A stretch of 64,000 nucleotides of DNA, from contig NZ_JAHVKE010000001.1 of assembly GCF_019800885.1 (NCBI RefSeq), forward strand, positions 620,001 to 684,000, given 5' to 3'. Source of the DNA: Maritalea mobilis. GTDB lineage: Bacteria; Pseudomonadota; Alphaproteobacteria; Rhodobacterales; Rhodobacteraceae. Below the pieces are notes generated by a model. The model worked only from the letters and a program-made list of their open reading frames with translations, searched no databases and had not been told where the DNA came from. A program made the translations under genes and the position numbers. Within the stretch, counting starts at the first letter, position 1; each line of letters starts with the position of its first letter. This document shows, piece by piece, positions 43,508 to 53,041 of the stretch.

Positions 43508-44065
43508 TCAATCCGGGGCAAGCGGGTTTCGCGCAAGCTCATCTGCAATCGCCTCGTCCAGGGGCGTCTCGAAGCTGTTCAGGATGAACCCGAGGGTCGT
43601 GTAGAAACCGACTGTGGCGATCAGGTCCATCATGCCGTCCGTGCCGACAAGATCGACAAGGTCGCGCTGCATCTCCGCGTCAAGGGCCTTGGCATCGAAG
43701 AGTTGATCAACGGCCCGCGCCAGGATGGCATCCTCCGGCGCCATCCCTTCGGTTGGCCCCTGCATCGCGCGAATGCGCGCATCGGTCAGGCCGCAGTTGC
43801 GCCCGCGCACGACATGCTGCGCCCATTCATAGCGACTGCCCAGCCGATAGCCCGCCCGAAGGATGACGATCTCGCTCCGCTGTGGCCCCAGCGCGGTGTC
43901 GAGGACCACGTGCTGACGCAACCCGGCCCATGCCTCCAGAAGCGCGGGGTGATGCGCCATCACGCGGTAGACATTCAACGAGCCGGCAAAACCGGGCCGC
44001 AGTGACGCGATGCGGTCGGGCCAGTCGGCATCCGGGATCGGCGGGAGGTGTACAGTCTGGGTCAA
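43508..44065 (-). CDS. carboxymuconolactone decarboxylase-like (AhpD-fold) protein
   Basis: This protein of about 185 residues belongs to the CMD/AhpD family. The core is [34 protein letters not shown] in two parts near residues 66-99. The glutamate and histidine of the family site are present (YEWAQH), but the catalytic CxxC of true AhpD is missing. It is therefore probably not an alkylhydroperoxidase. TTG 44065 gives the normal length; a TTG at 44176 would add 37 residues. It lies between the cysteine-rich protein gene and tRNA-Arg. Confidence 0.78.
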   Translation of the reverse strand: MTQTVHLPPIPDADWPDRIASLRPGFAGSLNVYRVMAHHPALLEAWAGLRQHVVLDTALGPQRSEIVILRAGYRLGSRYEWAQHVVRGRNCGLTDARIRAMQGPTEGMAPEDAILARAVDQLFDAKALDAEMQRDLVDLVGTDGMMDLIATVGFYTTLGFILNSFETPLDEAIADELARNPLAPD

Positions 44066-44260
44066 ACGTGGCGGCCTTTGCTTGTTTCCCGCAAACTCAG
44101 CGATCAGCGTACCAAAGACAATGCACGACGTCGGTGTGTCCGTTGTTTGACCGATCAGCCGAGCCTGGACCAGCAATTCAGAGGGGATGCATCGACAAAC
44201 GAACTGCGGAGCGCTTCGGAAAAACCGAGCGGCGACAGCGCGAAACCGACAGAAGTGAAG

Positions 44261-44337
<77 letters not shown>

Positions 44338-44472
44338 CACGCCAAGGCCGTATAGGCGATTGGAGAAATCGCTGCAATGGGCCTTGAGGCGAAAACCGGC
44401 GGCTTCAAGCCCTCTTGCGCTGGCCCGCGTGGTGGTCTTGGATGCCGCCGCGAACGGGGAGGATCAAACACC

Positions 44473-45969
44473 ATGACACGTGCGACACCGCTTTGGTTGC
44501 TGGTACTGCTTCAGGGCGGCATCTCGGCGGCTTCCCTCGTGGTCGAGATCGTGGCCGGGCGGATGCTGGCGCCGCATGTGGGCATGTCTCTTTACACCTG
44601 GACGTCGGTCATCGCGGTGGTGCTGGCGGGCTTCTCGGCGGGCCATTGGTGGGGCGGGCGCCTGGCCGAAAGGCCCGCGGCCTCGGCGCTGGCCTGGACC
44701 GGCGGGGCGCTGTTGGCCGGGGCGGTGACGACGGCGGGCGCCGTCCTGATCCTGCCGGCGGTGGCGGGGCCGGTCCTGGCGGCGCTGCAAGACCCGGTCA
44801 GCGGGATCACGGCGCTGACCATGGCCGCGTTCTTCCTGCCGTCGTTCTTCGCCGGGGTCCCTGCCCCGGTTCTGGCCCAGATCGCGGTAACGACGGCCAG
44901 CCGCTCGGGCCCGGCACTTGGCGCGATGTTCGCCTCAGGCGCGGTGGGGGCGATCGCGGGCACTCTGCTGGCCGGCTTCTTCTTCATCTCGTGGCTTGGA
45001 TCCGCGGCGACGCTGCTCGTGGTCACGATTGTCTACGTCCTGTCCGGCCTGTTGTTCTTCTGGCTCGCGCGCTCTCGCGGCCTGCCCATCGCGTTGATCG
45101 CCGGGGCCGCCGCCGCCGGGCTTGGCGGCCTCGCGCTGGCCGCACCCGATCCCTGTGACGTGGAAAGCCGCTATTTCTGCATCCGGGTCGATGACCTCTC
45201 GGCCAACCCCGAGCGCCCTGTCCACCTGATGGTGATCGACCATCTCGCCCACGGCATCAGCGCGCGCGACCTGCCAGAGGTGCAATTCACCGAACACGCC
45301 GCCATGCTGGCAGAGCTTTCCGAGCGGCGCGCGCCGCGACCGAATTTCACCAGCTACCATATCGGCGGTGGCACCTATTCCGTCCCCCGCGCCTTCGCCG
45401 CGGGCGAGGCCGGAGAGATCACGGTCGCCGAAATCGATCCCGCCGTGACCGAGTTCGCCGAGCGGGAATTCTGGTTCGACCCAGGCAGCGCCACGATCCT
45501 GCACGAAGATGCCCGCCGCGCGCTGCTGACCCGCCCCGAACGGCATTATGACGTCATCATTGGCGACGCTTTCACCGACGTGGTCGTGCCCGTGCACCTC
45601 GTCACGCAGGAGTTCTTTCAACTCGCCGCCGACCGGCTGAATCCCGGCGGCAGCTACCTGATGAACGTGATCGATTACGAGGATCGCCTTTATGCGCTCT
45701 CCTCGATCGTGGCGACGATGCAGACCGTCTTTCCGGTGGTCGAGGTCTGGACGCATCTGACCCAGCCCGCACCGGGCGCCCGTATGGTCTTTGTCGTTGT
45801 GGGCGGCGACAGCCCGACCGCCGTGGGGGATTTCTCGGTGCCCGCCCCCGACCTGATGCGCTTCGGGGCGCTGGCCGATGGCATGGTCGCCCAACTGGCC
45901 GAGGCGCGCGGGCAGGTCCTGACCGACGATTACGCCCCCATCGACCGCCTGATCGGGCGGCCTGACTAG
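44473..45969 (+). CDS. membrane-anchored spermidine synthase-like protein
   Basis: This 498-residue protein has an N-terminal membrane part of about seven helices (residues 8-225) and a C-terminal spermidine-synthase-like Rossmann domain. The latter shows YHIGGGTYSVPRAF near residue 298, VAEIDPAVTEFA near residue 320 and DVIIGDAFTDVVVPVHL near residue 362. Fused proteins of this type are widespread, and their true substrates are unknown. Loss of typical polyamine-site residues cannot be judged by eye. It is convergent with the O-methyltransferase gene. Confidence 0.85.
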   Translation: MTRATPLWLLVLLQGGISAASLVVEIVAGRMLAPHVGMSLYTWTSVIAVVLAGFSAGHWWGGRLAERPAASALAWTGGALLAGAVTTAGAVLILPAVAGPVLAALQDPVSGITALTMAAFFLPSFFAGVPAPVLAQIAVTTASRSGPALGAMFASGAVGAIAGTLLAGFFFISWLGSAATLLVVTIVYVLSGLLFFWLARSRGLPIALIAGAAAAGLGGLALAAPDPCDVESRYFCIRVDDLSANPERPVHLMVIDHLAHGISARDLPEVQFTEHAAMLAELSERRAPRPNFTSYHIGGGTYSVPRAFAAGEAGEITVAEIDPAVTEFAEREFWFDPGSATILHEDARRALLTRPERHYDVIIGDAFTDVVVPVHLVTQEFFQLAADRLNPGGSYLMNVIDYEDRLYALSSIVATMQTVFPVVEVWTHLTQPAPGARMVFVVVGGDSPTAVGDFSVPAPDLMRFGALADGMVAQLAEARGQVLTDDYAPIDRLIGRPD

Positions 45970-45981
45970 GCAAGTGCCCAG

Positions 45982-46998
45982 TCAGGCGGGCTTGCGCGCC
46001 TCGGCCAGCATGGTCATTTCGGGGATCATCTCGGAGACGCCGACCGCCTCGAAGCCGGCGCGTTCCAGTGACGACAGCAACCAGCCTTCGTCAAGCGACC
46101 GCGCCCTCGGGGTAAAGGCGGTGTGCTGCAACTGCCAGAGCGCAGCCAGTTTCGGCCCCGTCCGGTCGGAATGCACCACGAAGTCATGGACCAGGAACAG
46201 ACCACCGGGGTTCAGGCGCTCCATCGCCGCGCGGATCAGCCCGTGATGCGTGACGCCCGGCACGCCCGAAAACAGGTAGGACATCAGGATCACGTCCTGC
46301 TCGCCGGGCCAGTCGGTTTCCAGCGCGTTGCCCTCGATATAGGTGATGCGGTCCGACAGGCCGGCCTTTTCGACATAGGACCGGCCAAGCGCCGCGACAT
46401 TGGGGAAATCGACGATGGTCGCGGATAGCTCGGGGTTGGCCTTGCACATCGTGATGGCGAACGCCCCCGTGCCGCCGCCCACGTCGAGCAGGTGTTTCGC
46501 GCCCGACAGGTCCAGCCGTTTCACCAGTTGCCGCGCGGGGCCGAGCGACCCCGCATGCTGGCTTTCGGAATAAAGCCGCGCCTCGTCCGCGTCCGCGAAC
46601 CACTCGGCATAGGACGCCGTCGCCTCCTCGGGCAATTTGCCGGTCAGCGCCTCGTCGATCTGGTCCAGAAGGCCGTACATCTGGCGCCCGACCTGAAGGC
46701 GCAGGTAATCGCCGAAATCATATTTCGCGCCTTTCACCAGAAAGGCCTCGGCGGCCGGGGAATTGGCGTAAAGCCCCTGCCCCTGCGGTTCGACCAGCCC
46801 CAACCCCGCCAGCGCCGTCAGCAGGGTTTCCGCCCGGTCCGTGTCAAGCGCGCTGGCCTTTGCCACCGCCCCGGCATCCGCCGACCCGCCCGCAAGCGTC
46901 GTGAAAACCCCATGCTCCAGCGCGGCGAACAGCGCCTTCGATCCCATGAATCCAAAGGCAATCTCGGAAATCTCGTCGGCACTGGTCAAAACGGTCAT
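45982..46998 (-). CDS. SAM-dependent O/S-methyltransferase (methyltransferase_2 family)
   Basis: This 338-residue protein has an N-terminal dimerisation winged helix (ALEHGVFTTLAGG near residue 29) and a C-terminal SAM domain with HLLDVGGGTGAFAITMC near residue 170. LFLVHDFVVHSDR follows near residue 268. The fold is that of plant-type O-methyltransferases, CrtF/BchU-like enzymes and the DMSP-pathway enzyme DsyB. Which of these it is cannot be told from motifs alone. AGGAG precedes ATG 46998, 106 bp after the end of sufS. Confidence 0.85.
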   Translation of the reverse strand: MTVLTSADEISEIAFGFMGSKALFAALEHGVFTTLAGGSADAGAVAKASALDTDRAETLLTALAGLGLVEPQGQGLYANSPAAEAFLVKGAKYDFGDYLRLQVGRQMYGLLDQIDEALTGKLPEEATASYAEWFADADEARLYSESQHAGSLGPARQLVKRLDLSGAKHLLDVGGGTGAFAITMCKANPELSATIVDFPNVAALGRSYVEKAGLSDRITYIEGNALETDWPGEQDVILMSYLFSGVPGVTHHGLIRAAMERLNPGGLFLVHDFVVHSDRTGPKLAALWQLQHTAFTPRARSLDEGWLLSSLERAGFEAVGVSEMIPEMTMLAEARKPA

Positions 46999-47104
46999 AC
47001 CTATCCCTCGCTCCTGCTGATGCAGCGGGGATAGCAGCCGGCGGAGGGATGTTCCACCAGCGACATGGGTCATGTCGTTTTCAGACCGCGCGAATGCTTA
47101 AAAC

Positions 47105-48328
47105 TCAGGCGAAAAGCTCGTGACAGAGCTCCAGCGCATCAACCAACGCATCGACTTCGGCCTCGGTGTTGTACATCCCGAAACTGGCGCGGCAGGTCGC
47201 GTTGACCCCCATATGCTCCATCAAGGGCCCGGCGCAGTGCTGGCCCGCGCGCACCGCGATGCCGCGCTTGTCGAGCACGGTCGAGATGTCATGCGGGTGC
47301 CCGGCCCCGTCTATGGTGAAGGAAAAGATCCCGCCTTTCGACGCCGATTTCCCTTGCACCTGAAGCCAGTTCAACCCATCGAGGCGCTGCCGCGCATATT
47401 GCGTCAGGTGGCGTTCATGGGCGGCGATGTTCTCCATCCCGACGCCCATCATGTAGTCCAGCGCGACGCCAAGGCCGATCTGCTGGACGATACCGGGCGT
47501 CCCCGCCTCGAACTTCATCGGCGGGTCGTTGTAGATCACGGTGTCTTTCGTGACCTCGCGGATCATGTCGCCCCCGCCGAGGAAGGGGCGCATCTCGTCC
47601 ATCACCTCGCGGCGGATGTGGATCGCGCCGGACCCGGACGGCCCGTAAAGCTTGTGGCCCGTGATGGCGTAGAAATCCGCGCCGAGCGCGTCGAGGTTCA
47701 CCGGCATGTGCACTGCGGCCTGCGAGCCGTCGATCAGCACGCGGATACCCCGCGCATGGGCGGCGTCGATCACCGGTTTGACGTCGAACACGGTGCCCAG
47801 AACGTTCGACATATGCGACAGAGCGACCAGCTTGGTGCGCGGCCCCATCGCATCGATCACCGCCTGCGGGTCGAGATCGCCATTGGCGTCCACATCCACC
47901 CATTTCAGCACCACGCCCTGCCGTTCGCGCAGGAAATGCCAGGGCACGATATTGGCATGATGCTCGGCCACGCTCAGGATGATCTCGTCCCCGGCCTGCA
48001 GATGCGGCATGGCCCAGCCATAGGCGACAAGGTTGATCCCCTCGGTCGTGCCCGAGGTGAAGACGATCTGTTCCTCGTCCTTGACCCCGAGGAACCGCGC
48101 GATCGTGCCGCGCACCGCCTCGTATTTCTCGGTCGCGAGGTTCGACAGGTGATGCAGCCCGCGATGAACGTTCGCATATTCCATCGAATAGGCCTGCGTG
48201 ATCGCGTCGATCACCACCTGCGGCTTCTGCGCCGAGGCCCCGTTGTCGAGGTAGACCAGCGGCTTGCCGTTCACCTCGCGGGAAAGGATCGGGAAATCGG
48301 CCCGGATGGCGTCGATATCATAGGTCAT
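47105..48328 (-). CDS. sufS: cysteine desulfurase SufS
   Basis: This 407-residue PLP enzyme supplies sulfur for the SUF iron-sulfur assembly system. The PLP lysine is in ITGHKLYGPSG near residue 228, and the active-site cysteine is in VRAGQHCAGPLMEHMG near residue 363, the group II (SufS/CsdA) pattern. VYLDNGASAQKPQ is near residue 25. ATG 48328 overlaps the preceding YIP1-like gene by ATGA. It is the last suf gene of the cluster. Confidence 0.95.
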   Translation of the reverse strand: MTYDIDAIRADFPILSREVNGKPLVYLDNGASAQKPQVVIDAITQAYSMEYANVHRGLHHLSNLATEKYEAVRGTIARFLGVKDEEQIVFTSGTTEGINLVAYGWAMPHLQAGDEIILSVAEHHANIVPWHFLRERQGVVLKWVDVDANGDLDPQAVIDAMGPRTKLVALSHMSNVLGTVFDVKPVIDAAHARGIRVLIDGSQAAVHMPVNLDALGADFYAITGHKLYGPSGSGAIHIRREVMDEMRPFLGGGDMIREVTKDTVIYNDPPMKFEAGTPGIVQQIGLGVALDYMMGVGMENIAAHERHLTQYARQRLDGLNWLQVQGKSASKGGIFSFTIDGAGHPHDISTVLDKRGIAVRAGQHCAGPLMEHMGVNATCRASFGMYNTEAEVDALVDALELCHELFA

Positions 48329-48936
48329 GTCGGACCTCCTGTCGGCACGGTCGCAAGGCCCAGCATGGTCAGGATCAGGCTGAGCGCGAAAAGAATGGCA
48401 AAGCCCGAAACGACGGTCATCGCAAAGACCAGCCCGAGCGAGGTGAAGCCGTGCAGCACGCTGACGAAATTCACAAGCAGCCAGAAGAACAGCGCAATGG
48501 CGAGGATGGTGATCAGGCCCGCGACGGGCGGAATGATCAACAGCGCGCCGATCTGGACCAATTGCAGCAGGTTGAAGATGAACTGCAGCCAGATGACCAG
48601 CAAAAGCGCCTCTTCGAAACGGCCATTGCCGCCAAAGACGCGCCCGATCCGGTGCATCGCGTGGGCCATGATGAACAGGAACGCCGCCTGGACCAGACCC
48701 AGCGAGATGACCGAGTTCTGCAACGGCCCGGTCAGGGGACCGTTCCCCGGCAGTTCCGCCAGCAGCGCCACCACCTCGCCCAGCAAGAGCGAGATCACGA
48801 CGACAATGGCAAACATCAGCCACAGCACCTGCGTCGTCGGTGCAAAGGACAACACGGTCACGGCCCCCTCGCGCGGGTTCGAGATCGTGTCGCGCGCAAG
48901 GCGCAACAAGCGGCCGAGATTGGCCAGATCGCTCAT
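48325..48936 (-). CDS. YIP1 family membrane protein, second of two
   Basis: This 203-residue inner-membrane protein has about five hydrophobic segments (near residues 34, 80, 118, 138 and 170), in the pattern of bacterial Yip1-domain proteins. Function unknown. It overlaps sufS downstream and the other YIP1-like gene upstream by ATGA. It is therefore embedded in the suf operon rather than adjacent to it by chance. Confidence 0.75.
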   Translation of the reverse strand: MSDLANLGRLLRLARDTISNPREGAVTVLSFAPTTQVLWLMFAIVVVISLLLGEVVALLAELPGNGPLTGPLQNSVISLGLVQAAFLFIMAHAMHRIGRVFGGNGRFEEALLLVIWLQFIFNLLQLVQIGALLIIPPVAGLITILAIALFFWLLVNFVSVLHGFTSLGLVFAMTVVSGFAILFALSLILTMLGLATVPTGGPT

Positions 48937-49436
48937 TGCGGTTGCTCCACCCCGGTGTAGGTTTCGGCCTCGCGCAGGGCGATCGTCCAGAACCCCAGGA
49001 ACACCACGGCCAGGATCGCGCCCGTTGCCGTCTGCGCCGGACCCGGCCCGATGAAGCCCGAGACAAGCCCGTAAAGCAGCCAGGCGGGCGTCGCGCAAAG
49101 CATGCTCCAGAACAGCGCCAGCCGTGCAGAATACCACGAGCCCTTGCCACCGAACGGCATGGCCAGAAGATGGCTGATGGCCGCAAGGATATAGGCGAAG
49201 ATCGGCATCCACAGGATCCACGCGAACAGCGCCCCCCCGATCCGCGCGTCTAGCGGCACGGACGGATCAAGATAGGCCTGCCGTGACAACAGCGGCCATT
49301 GCGACACGAAGATCAATCCGCACGCCAGCATGAGAAAGAACAGCGCGCGGTCTTCGCGCTGTCCCATGTCCAGCAGCTTGCGCATCACCCGCCGTGGACT
49401 GCGCCACGTTGCGGCGATATCGCCTGTCAGGCTCAT
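48933..49436 (-). CDS. YIP1 family membrane protein, first of two
   Basis: This 167-residue membrane protein has four to five helices (near residues 30, 68, 108 and 137) and a short soluble N-terminus with SPRRVMRKLLDMGQRE. The pattern GNPxxGGKGSWYSARLALFW is Yip1-like. It starts 5 bp after sufD and overlaps the second YIP1-like gene. The pair may form one complex; no function is established. Confidence 0.72.
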   Translation of the reverse strand: MSLTGDIAATWRSPRRVMRKLLDMGQREDRALFFLMLACGLIFVSQWPLLSRQAYLDPSVPLDARIGGALFAWILWMPIFAYILAAISHLLAMPFGGKGSWYSARLALFWSMLCATPAWLLYGLVSGFIGPGPAQTATGAILAVVFLGFWTIALREAETYTGVEQPQ

Positions 49437-49440
49437 CGCA

Positions 49441-50745
49441 TCACCCCTGCCGCCGCCGCTCCAGCCAGTTTTCCAACCGGGTGCGGATGTCGTCCTGAAG
49501 GCGTTCGTCCTCGATTTCCTCGATGGCCTCGGCGAGGAAGGCCAGGACCAGCAGGTCGGTCGCCCGGCTTTCCGGCACCCCGCGCGAGCGCAGGTAGAAC
49601 AGCGCCGTGTCGTCGATCGCCCCGGTCGTGGACCCGTGCGAGCACTGCACGTCGTCGGCATAGATCTCCAGCTCGGGCTTGCCCTGGAACGAGCTGTCCT
49701 CGTCCAGCAGCAGCGCCTGGCTGATCTGGTAGCCATCGGTTTTCTGGGCGTCCGGCTTCACCAGGATCTTGCCCTGGAACACCCCCTCGGCCCCGTTGCG
49801 CAGCACCTTCTTGAACACCTGACGGCTTTCGCAGCGCTGCGCATCATGGGTGATGAACACCGTGTCGTCGTGGTGAAAATCACCCGAGGCGCCATCGCCC
49901 ATCGCAGCGCCCGCGACATGGGCCACGGCATCGTCGCCGGTCATCTCGATGACATGCTCGTTGCGCGTCATGACGCCATTGGCGGTCAGGGTGAAGGACT
50001 TGTAGGTCGACTCCTGCCCGAGGCGCGAGAACACATGCGTCGCGGCCCGGCGTTCATGGTCGCGGCCCTGCGTGCGGACATGGTGGAAACGGCCCGTATC
50101 GGCCACTTCGACCTCCATGCACTTGTTGAACCGCGCGGCGGCGGGGCCGCTTTCCAGCACGGTAACCTCGGCCCCCTCTTCGACCTTCACCAGGTGGTGC
50201 AGGATCGCGTCCGAGGTCTCATCCTCGTGCAGGTAGATCAGGTGAATGGGCTTGGCGGCCTTGCCGGTTGCCCGGATCGCAATGCCATCGGTCGCGAAAG
50301 CCGTGTTCAGCGCGGCCAGCGGGCGGGCCACGGGCGTCTGCCCCCGGGTCTCGAGCACGCCATAGAGGTCGCGCACCCAGTGGATGTCCTTGGCCATCGC
50401 GTCGGACAGGCGCGTGATCTCGACACCATCCATCGCCAGATCATCCGACTGCGCGGGATCGAACACCCCATCGACGAACACGATCCTGAGCCGCTCGATC
50501 TGGTCGAAGGCCGGGGCTTCATCCTCGTATTTGAAAATCGCCGCACGCGGCGCGACCGGCTGGGTCAGGCTTTCGGGGTTGGTGAATTTCCAATACTCGT
50601 CACGCCGCCCCGGCAGCCCCATGCCGCGTACGCGCGTCAGGGCGTCGGCGCGCGCCTCGGCGGCCCATCCGGCCTCACCCTCGGGCAAGGTCAGGGCGTC
50701 GAGCCGTGCATCGGTCGTGTTCTGCTTGACTTGCGCCAGCGCCAT
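49441..50745 (-). CDS. sufD: Fe-S cluster assembly protein SufD
   Basis: This 434-residue scaffold subunit pairs with SufB in the SufBCD complex. The right-handed beta-helix core and the C-terminal family block are visible: LLLDEDSSFQGKPELEIYADDVQCSHGSTTGAID, split around residue 350. This is followed by YLRSRGVPESRATDLLVLAF. The N-terminal helix region with GRRDEYWKFTNP near residue 45 is typical. ATG 50745 shares one base with the sufC stop codon. Confidence 0.94.
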   Translation of the reverse strand: MALAQVKQNTTDARLDALTLPEGEAGWAAEARADALTRVRGMGLPGRRDEYWKFTNPESLTQPVAPRAAIFKYEDEAPAFDQIERLRIVFVDGVFDPAQSDDLAMDGVEITRLSDAMAKDIHWVRDLYGVLETRGQTPVARPLAALNTAFATDGIAIRATGKAAKPIHLIYLHEDETSDAILHHLVKVEEGAEVTVLESGPAAARFNKCMEVEVADTGRFHHVRTQGRDHERRAATHVFSRLGQESTYKSFTLTANGVMTRNEHVIEMTGDDAVAHVAGAAMGDGASGDFHHDDTVFITHDAQRCESRQVFKKVLRNGAEGVFQGKILVKPDAQKTDGYQISQALLLDEDSSFQGKPELEIYADDVQCSHGSTTGAIDDTALFYLRSRGVPESRATDLLVLAFLAEAIEEIEDERLQDDIRTRLENWLERRRQG

Positions 50746-51500
50746 CAGGCCACCTCCCCGAGGATATCGGCATAGCCGTTGTTCTCGACTTCGAGAGCCA
50801 ACTCCGGGCCGCCCGTCTTTACAATGCGACCATCGGCCATGATGTGCACCACGTCGGGTTTGATGTGATCCAGCAGGCGCTGGTAGTGGGTGATGACAAG
50901 GAAAGCGCGGCCTTCGTCGCGCAGCGCGTTCACACCCTCGGAGACAAGCTTCATCGCGTCCACGTCGAGCCCCGAGTCGGTCTCGTCGAGAATGCACATG
51001 GACGGCTCCAGCATCGCCATCTGCAGGATTTCGTTGCGCTTTTTCTCACCACCCGAGAAGCCGACATTTACCGGGCGCTTCAGCATGTCCGCGTCGATCT
51101 TCAGCGTCTTGGCCTTTTCCCGCACCAGCTTGAGGAAATCGCCGGCGCTGATCTCGTCTTCGCCGCGCGCCTTGCGCTGCGCGTTCAACGCGGTGCGCAG
51201 GAAGGTCATGTTGCCCACGCCAGGGATCTCGACCGGATATTGGAACGCCAGGAACAGGCCCGCTGCCGCGCGCTCTTCCGGCTCCATCTCCAGGATGTCC
51301 TCGCCGTCGAGCGTCGCTTCGCCCTCGGTGACCTCGTAGCCGTCGCGGCCCGACAGGACGTAGCTGAGGGTCGACTTGCCCGACCCGTTCGGCCCCATGA
51401 TGGCGTGCACCTTGCCCGCCTCGACGGTCAGGTCCACACCCTTGAGGATCTGCTTGTCCTCGTCTTCCAGTTTCACGTGCAGGTTCTTGATCTCGAGCAT
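50745..51500 (-). CDS. sufC: Fe-S cluster assembly ATPase SufC
   Basis: This 251-residue ABC-type ATPase drives the SufBCD scaffold. Walker A is GPNGSGKSTLS near residue 36, the signature is FSGGEKKRNEILQMAML near residue 149, and Walker B is CILDETDSGLDVDAM near residue 172. The SufC-specific ERAAAGLFLAFQYPVEIPG is near residue 77. GAGGAGAAAAAG precedes ATG 51500. It overlaps sufD. Confidence 0.96.
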   Translation of the reverse strand: MLEIKNLHVKLEDEDKQILKGVDLTVEAGKVHAIMGPNGSGKSTLSYVLSGRDGYEVTEGEATLDGEDILEMEPEERAAAGLFLAFQYPVEIPGVGNMTFLRTALNAQRKARGEDEISAGDFLKLVREKAKTLKIDADMLKRPVNVGFSGGEKKRNEILQMAMLEPSMCILDETDSGLDVDAMKLVSEGVNALRDEGRAFLVITHYQRLLDHIKPDVVHIMADGRIVKTGGPELALEVENNGYADILGEVA

Positions 51501-51567
51501 CTTTTTCTCCTCGTCTGCCGCGCCACCCGGCGCGGACTGGACATGATCTTTGACGTTTGACGCGGTC

Positions 51568-51780
51568 TCAGCCGCGCCGGTCGGATGTGTTTGCCGCGCG
51601 ATTGCGCGTTGGGGTGGCGGGATCGCCGCCGCGGGTCATCGGGCTGTTGGCGCGTCGGCCCAGAACCGCGCGCACGCGGCCCGAGTCAAAGCTCAGGTCC
51701 ATGCGCCGGACCAGTTCGCGCACATGATCGGCAATCTGGGGGTCGGACACCCGCGTCTTGCGCAGCGTTTCATTCCTCAT
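51568..51780 (-). CDS. hypothetical 70-residue protein in the suf cluster
   Basis: Unrecognised. It is basic and hydrophilic (starts MRNETLRKTRVSDPQIADHV, ends arginine- and proline-rich) with one predicted helix over residues 13-30. GAGGA precedes ATG 51780. It lies 19 bp after ybjQ and 67 bp before sufC on the same strand, so it is probably cotranscribed. Confidence 0.5.
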   Translation of the reverse strand: MRNETLRKTRVSDPQIADHVRELVRRMDLSFDSGRVRAVLGRRANSPMTRGGDPATPTRNRAANTSDRRG

Positions 51781-51799
51781 GGCAGGATCCTCGGGTTTG

Positions 51800-52111
51800 T
51801 CAGGCCAGAACGACGGCCGTGCCGCTGGCGGACACCATCAGCATGTTGTTGATCACCTCGTAATCGAGGTCGACGCCCACCACGGCGGTGCCGCCGATAT
51901 CGCGGGCGCGATCTTCCATCTCGCGCAGGGCGGTTTCACGCGCGCGACCCAGTTCCTGTTCATACGCGCCGGAACGACCGCCGATGATATCGGTGATCCC
52001 GGCAAAGAGGTCGCGGAACACGTTTGCGCCCAAGATGGCCTCGCCCACGACGATGCCCTTGTATTCGGCGATCTGGTGCCCTTCGACACTATGCGTTGTG
52101 GTGGTGATCAT
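51800..52111 (-). CDS. YbjQ/DUF74 family putative heavy-metal-binding protein
   Basis: This 103-residue protein matches the YbjQ fold: [24 protein letters not shown] at the start, [16 protein letters not shown]-type text in the middle ([16 protein letters not shown]) and [15 protein letters not shown] near residue 73. YbjQ proteins form pentamers; metal binding is proposed but unproven. It lies between the FkbM methyltransferase and a small ORF inside the suf cluster. Confidence 0.88.
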   Translation of the reverse strand: MITTTTHSVEGHQIAEYKGIVVGEAILGANVFRDLFAGITDIIGGRSGAYEQELGRARETALREMEDRARDIGGTAVVGVDLDYEVINNMLMVSASGTAVVLA

Positions 52112-52129
52112 ATCGGCAACTCCTCAAAC

Positions 52130-53041
52130 TCAATCGGCCCGCACGTCATCCGGCAGGCGGTCGGCATAGGCCTCGGGGGTGCTTTCGGGCACGCAGCCCC
52201 GTTCGACGAGCCGGTCCAGCAGCGCCAAGGCAAGGCTGTGGCTGTGATAGACCGCGCCGGCTAGCACGCATTGATGCATCAGCGCCTCGTCCGAATACGT
52301 GTCGAGCCGCGTGATATCACGCAGGTAGACGCCATCCCCGTCGATCAGCTGGTCATTCGCCCGCCGCTTGCGCAAGCGGTGCGCCTGCGAGTTGGGGACC
52401 GGGCGGGCCTTGTTGAACAGGAACTTGTGCAGGCCAAACCCCATTTCCATCAGGGCACTGTCCACCCCGCCCAGCATCGGCTCGCCCTCGTAAAGCCGCA
52501 GGTAGCGCAGCTCGGTGATCACCGCGAGCGCCGCGCCCAGAACCTTTTGCGCGCCTTGAAAAACCGCGACCTCGCCGCCCTGAATGTCGATCTTGAGCAG
52601 ATCGACCGGGCCGAGATCCTCGAAATCATCAAGGCGCATGGTCTGCATCGGGATCTCTCGGGCGACCGCGCCCCAGCGTTCCCGCTGCATAAGCTTGCCG
52701 GTCGGCGTGTAGGGCGGATGCACCGAGGAAAACCCGCTGGAGCGATAGAGGCGGAAGGTGCAGTTCTCTCCGTCACCCACGGCATTGGGGTAGTAGATCT
52801 CATGCGCGCTGGCATTGGCCTTCAACTGGGCGAGCGCCTCTTCATTCGGCTCGAACCCGATCACCTCGCAGCCGCCCATGGACAACAGCGCGGCATAGGG
52901 CGCCTCGTTGATGCCATTCGCCCCGACATCGGCGATGCGGGTCAGGCGCGACAACGGCAGCACGTCGAGAAGGAAGGCGGTCAGCGCCGCCTCCCCTGTC
53001 TGCGTTTCACCCGACGGTGCAGATGCCGCCAGCTGGGCCAT
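52130..53041 (-). CDS. FkbM family methyltransferase
   Basis: This 303-residue SAM-dependent methyltransferase of the FkbM type has IADVGANGINEAPYAALL near residue 37, VIGFEPNEEALAQL near residue 60, and LLKIDIQGGEVAVFQGA near residue 149. Substrates in this family are often sugars or polyketides. The ATG shares one base with the sufB stop codon. It is thus tightly coupled to iron-sulfur assembly genes, an unexpected place for this family. Confidence 0.87.
   Translation of the reverse strand: MAQLAASAPSGETQTGEAALTAFLLDVLPLSRLTRIADVGANGINEAPYAALLSMGGCEVIGFEPNEEALAQLKANASAHEIYYPNAVGDGENCTFRLYRSSGFSSVHPPYTPTGKLMQRERWGAVAREIPMQTMRLDDFEDLGPVDLLKIDIQGGEVAVFQGAQKVLGAALAVITELRYLRLYEGEPMLGGVDSALMEMGFGLHKFLFNKARPVPNSQAHRLRKRRANDQLIDGDGVYLRDITRLDTYSDEALMHQCVLAGAVYHSHSLALALLDRLVERGCVPESTPEAYADRLPDDVRAD

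Noticed and set aside
43508-44176. AhpD alkylhydroperoxidase as the identity of the CMD-family gene
   Set aside because: The catalytic CxxC is absent, so only the fold assignment is kept.
47120-49054. A 644-codon plus-strand frame across sufS and the YIP1-like genes
   Set aside because: It covers genes with clear motifs on the other strand and has no recognisable domain itself.
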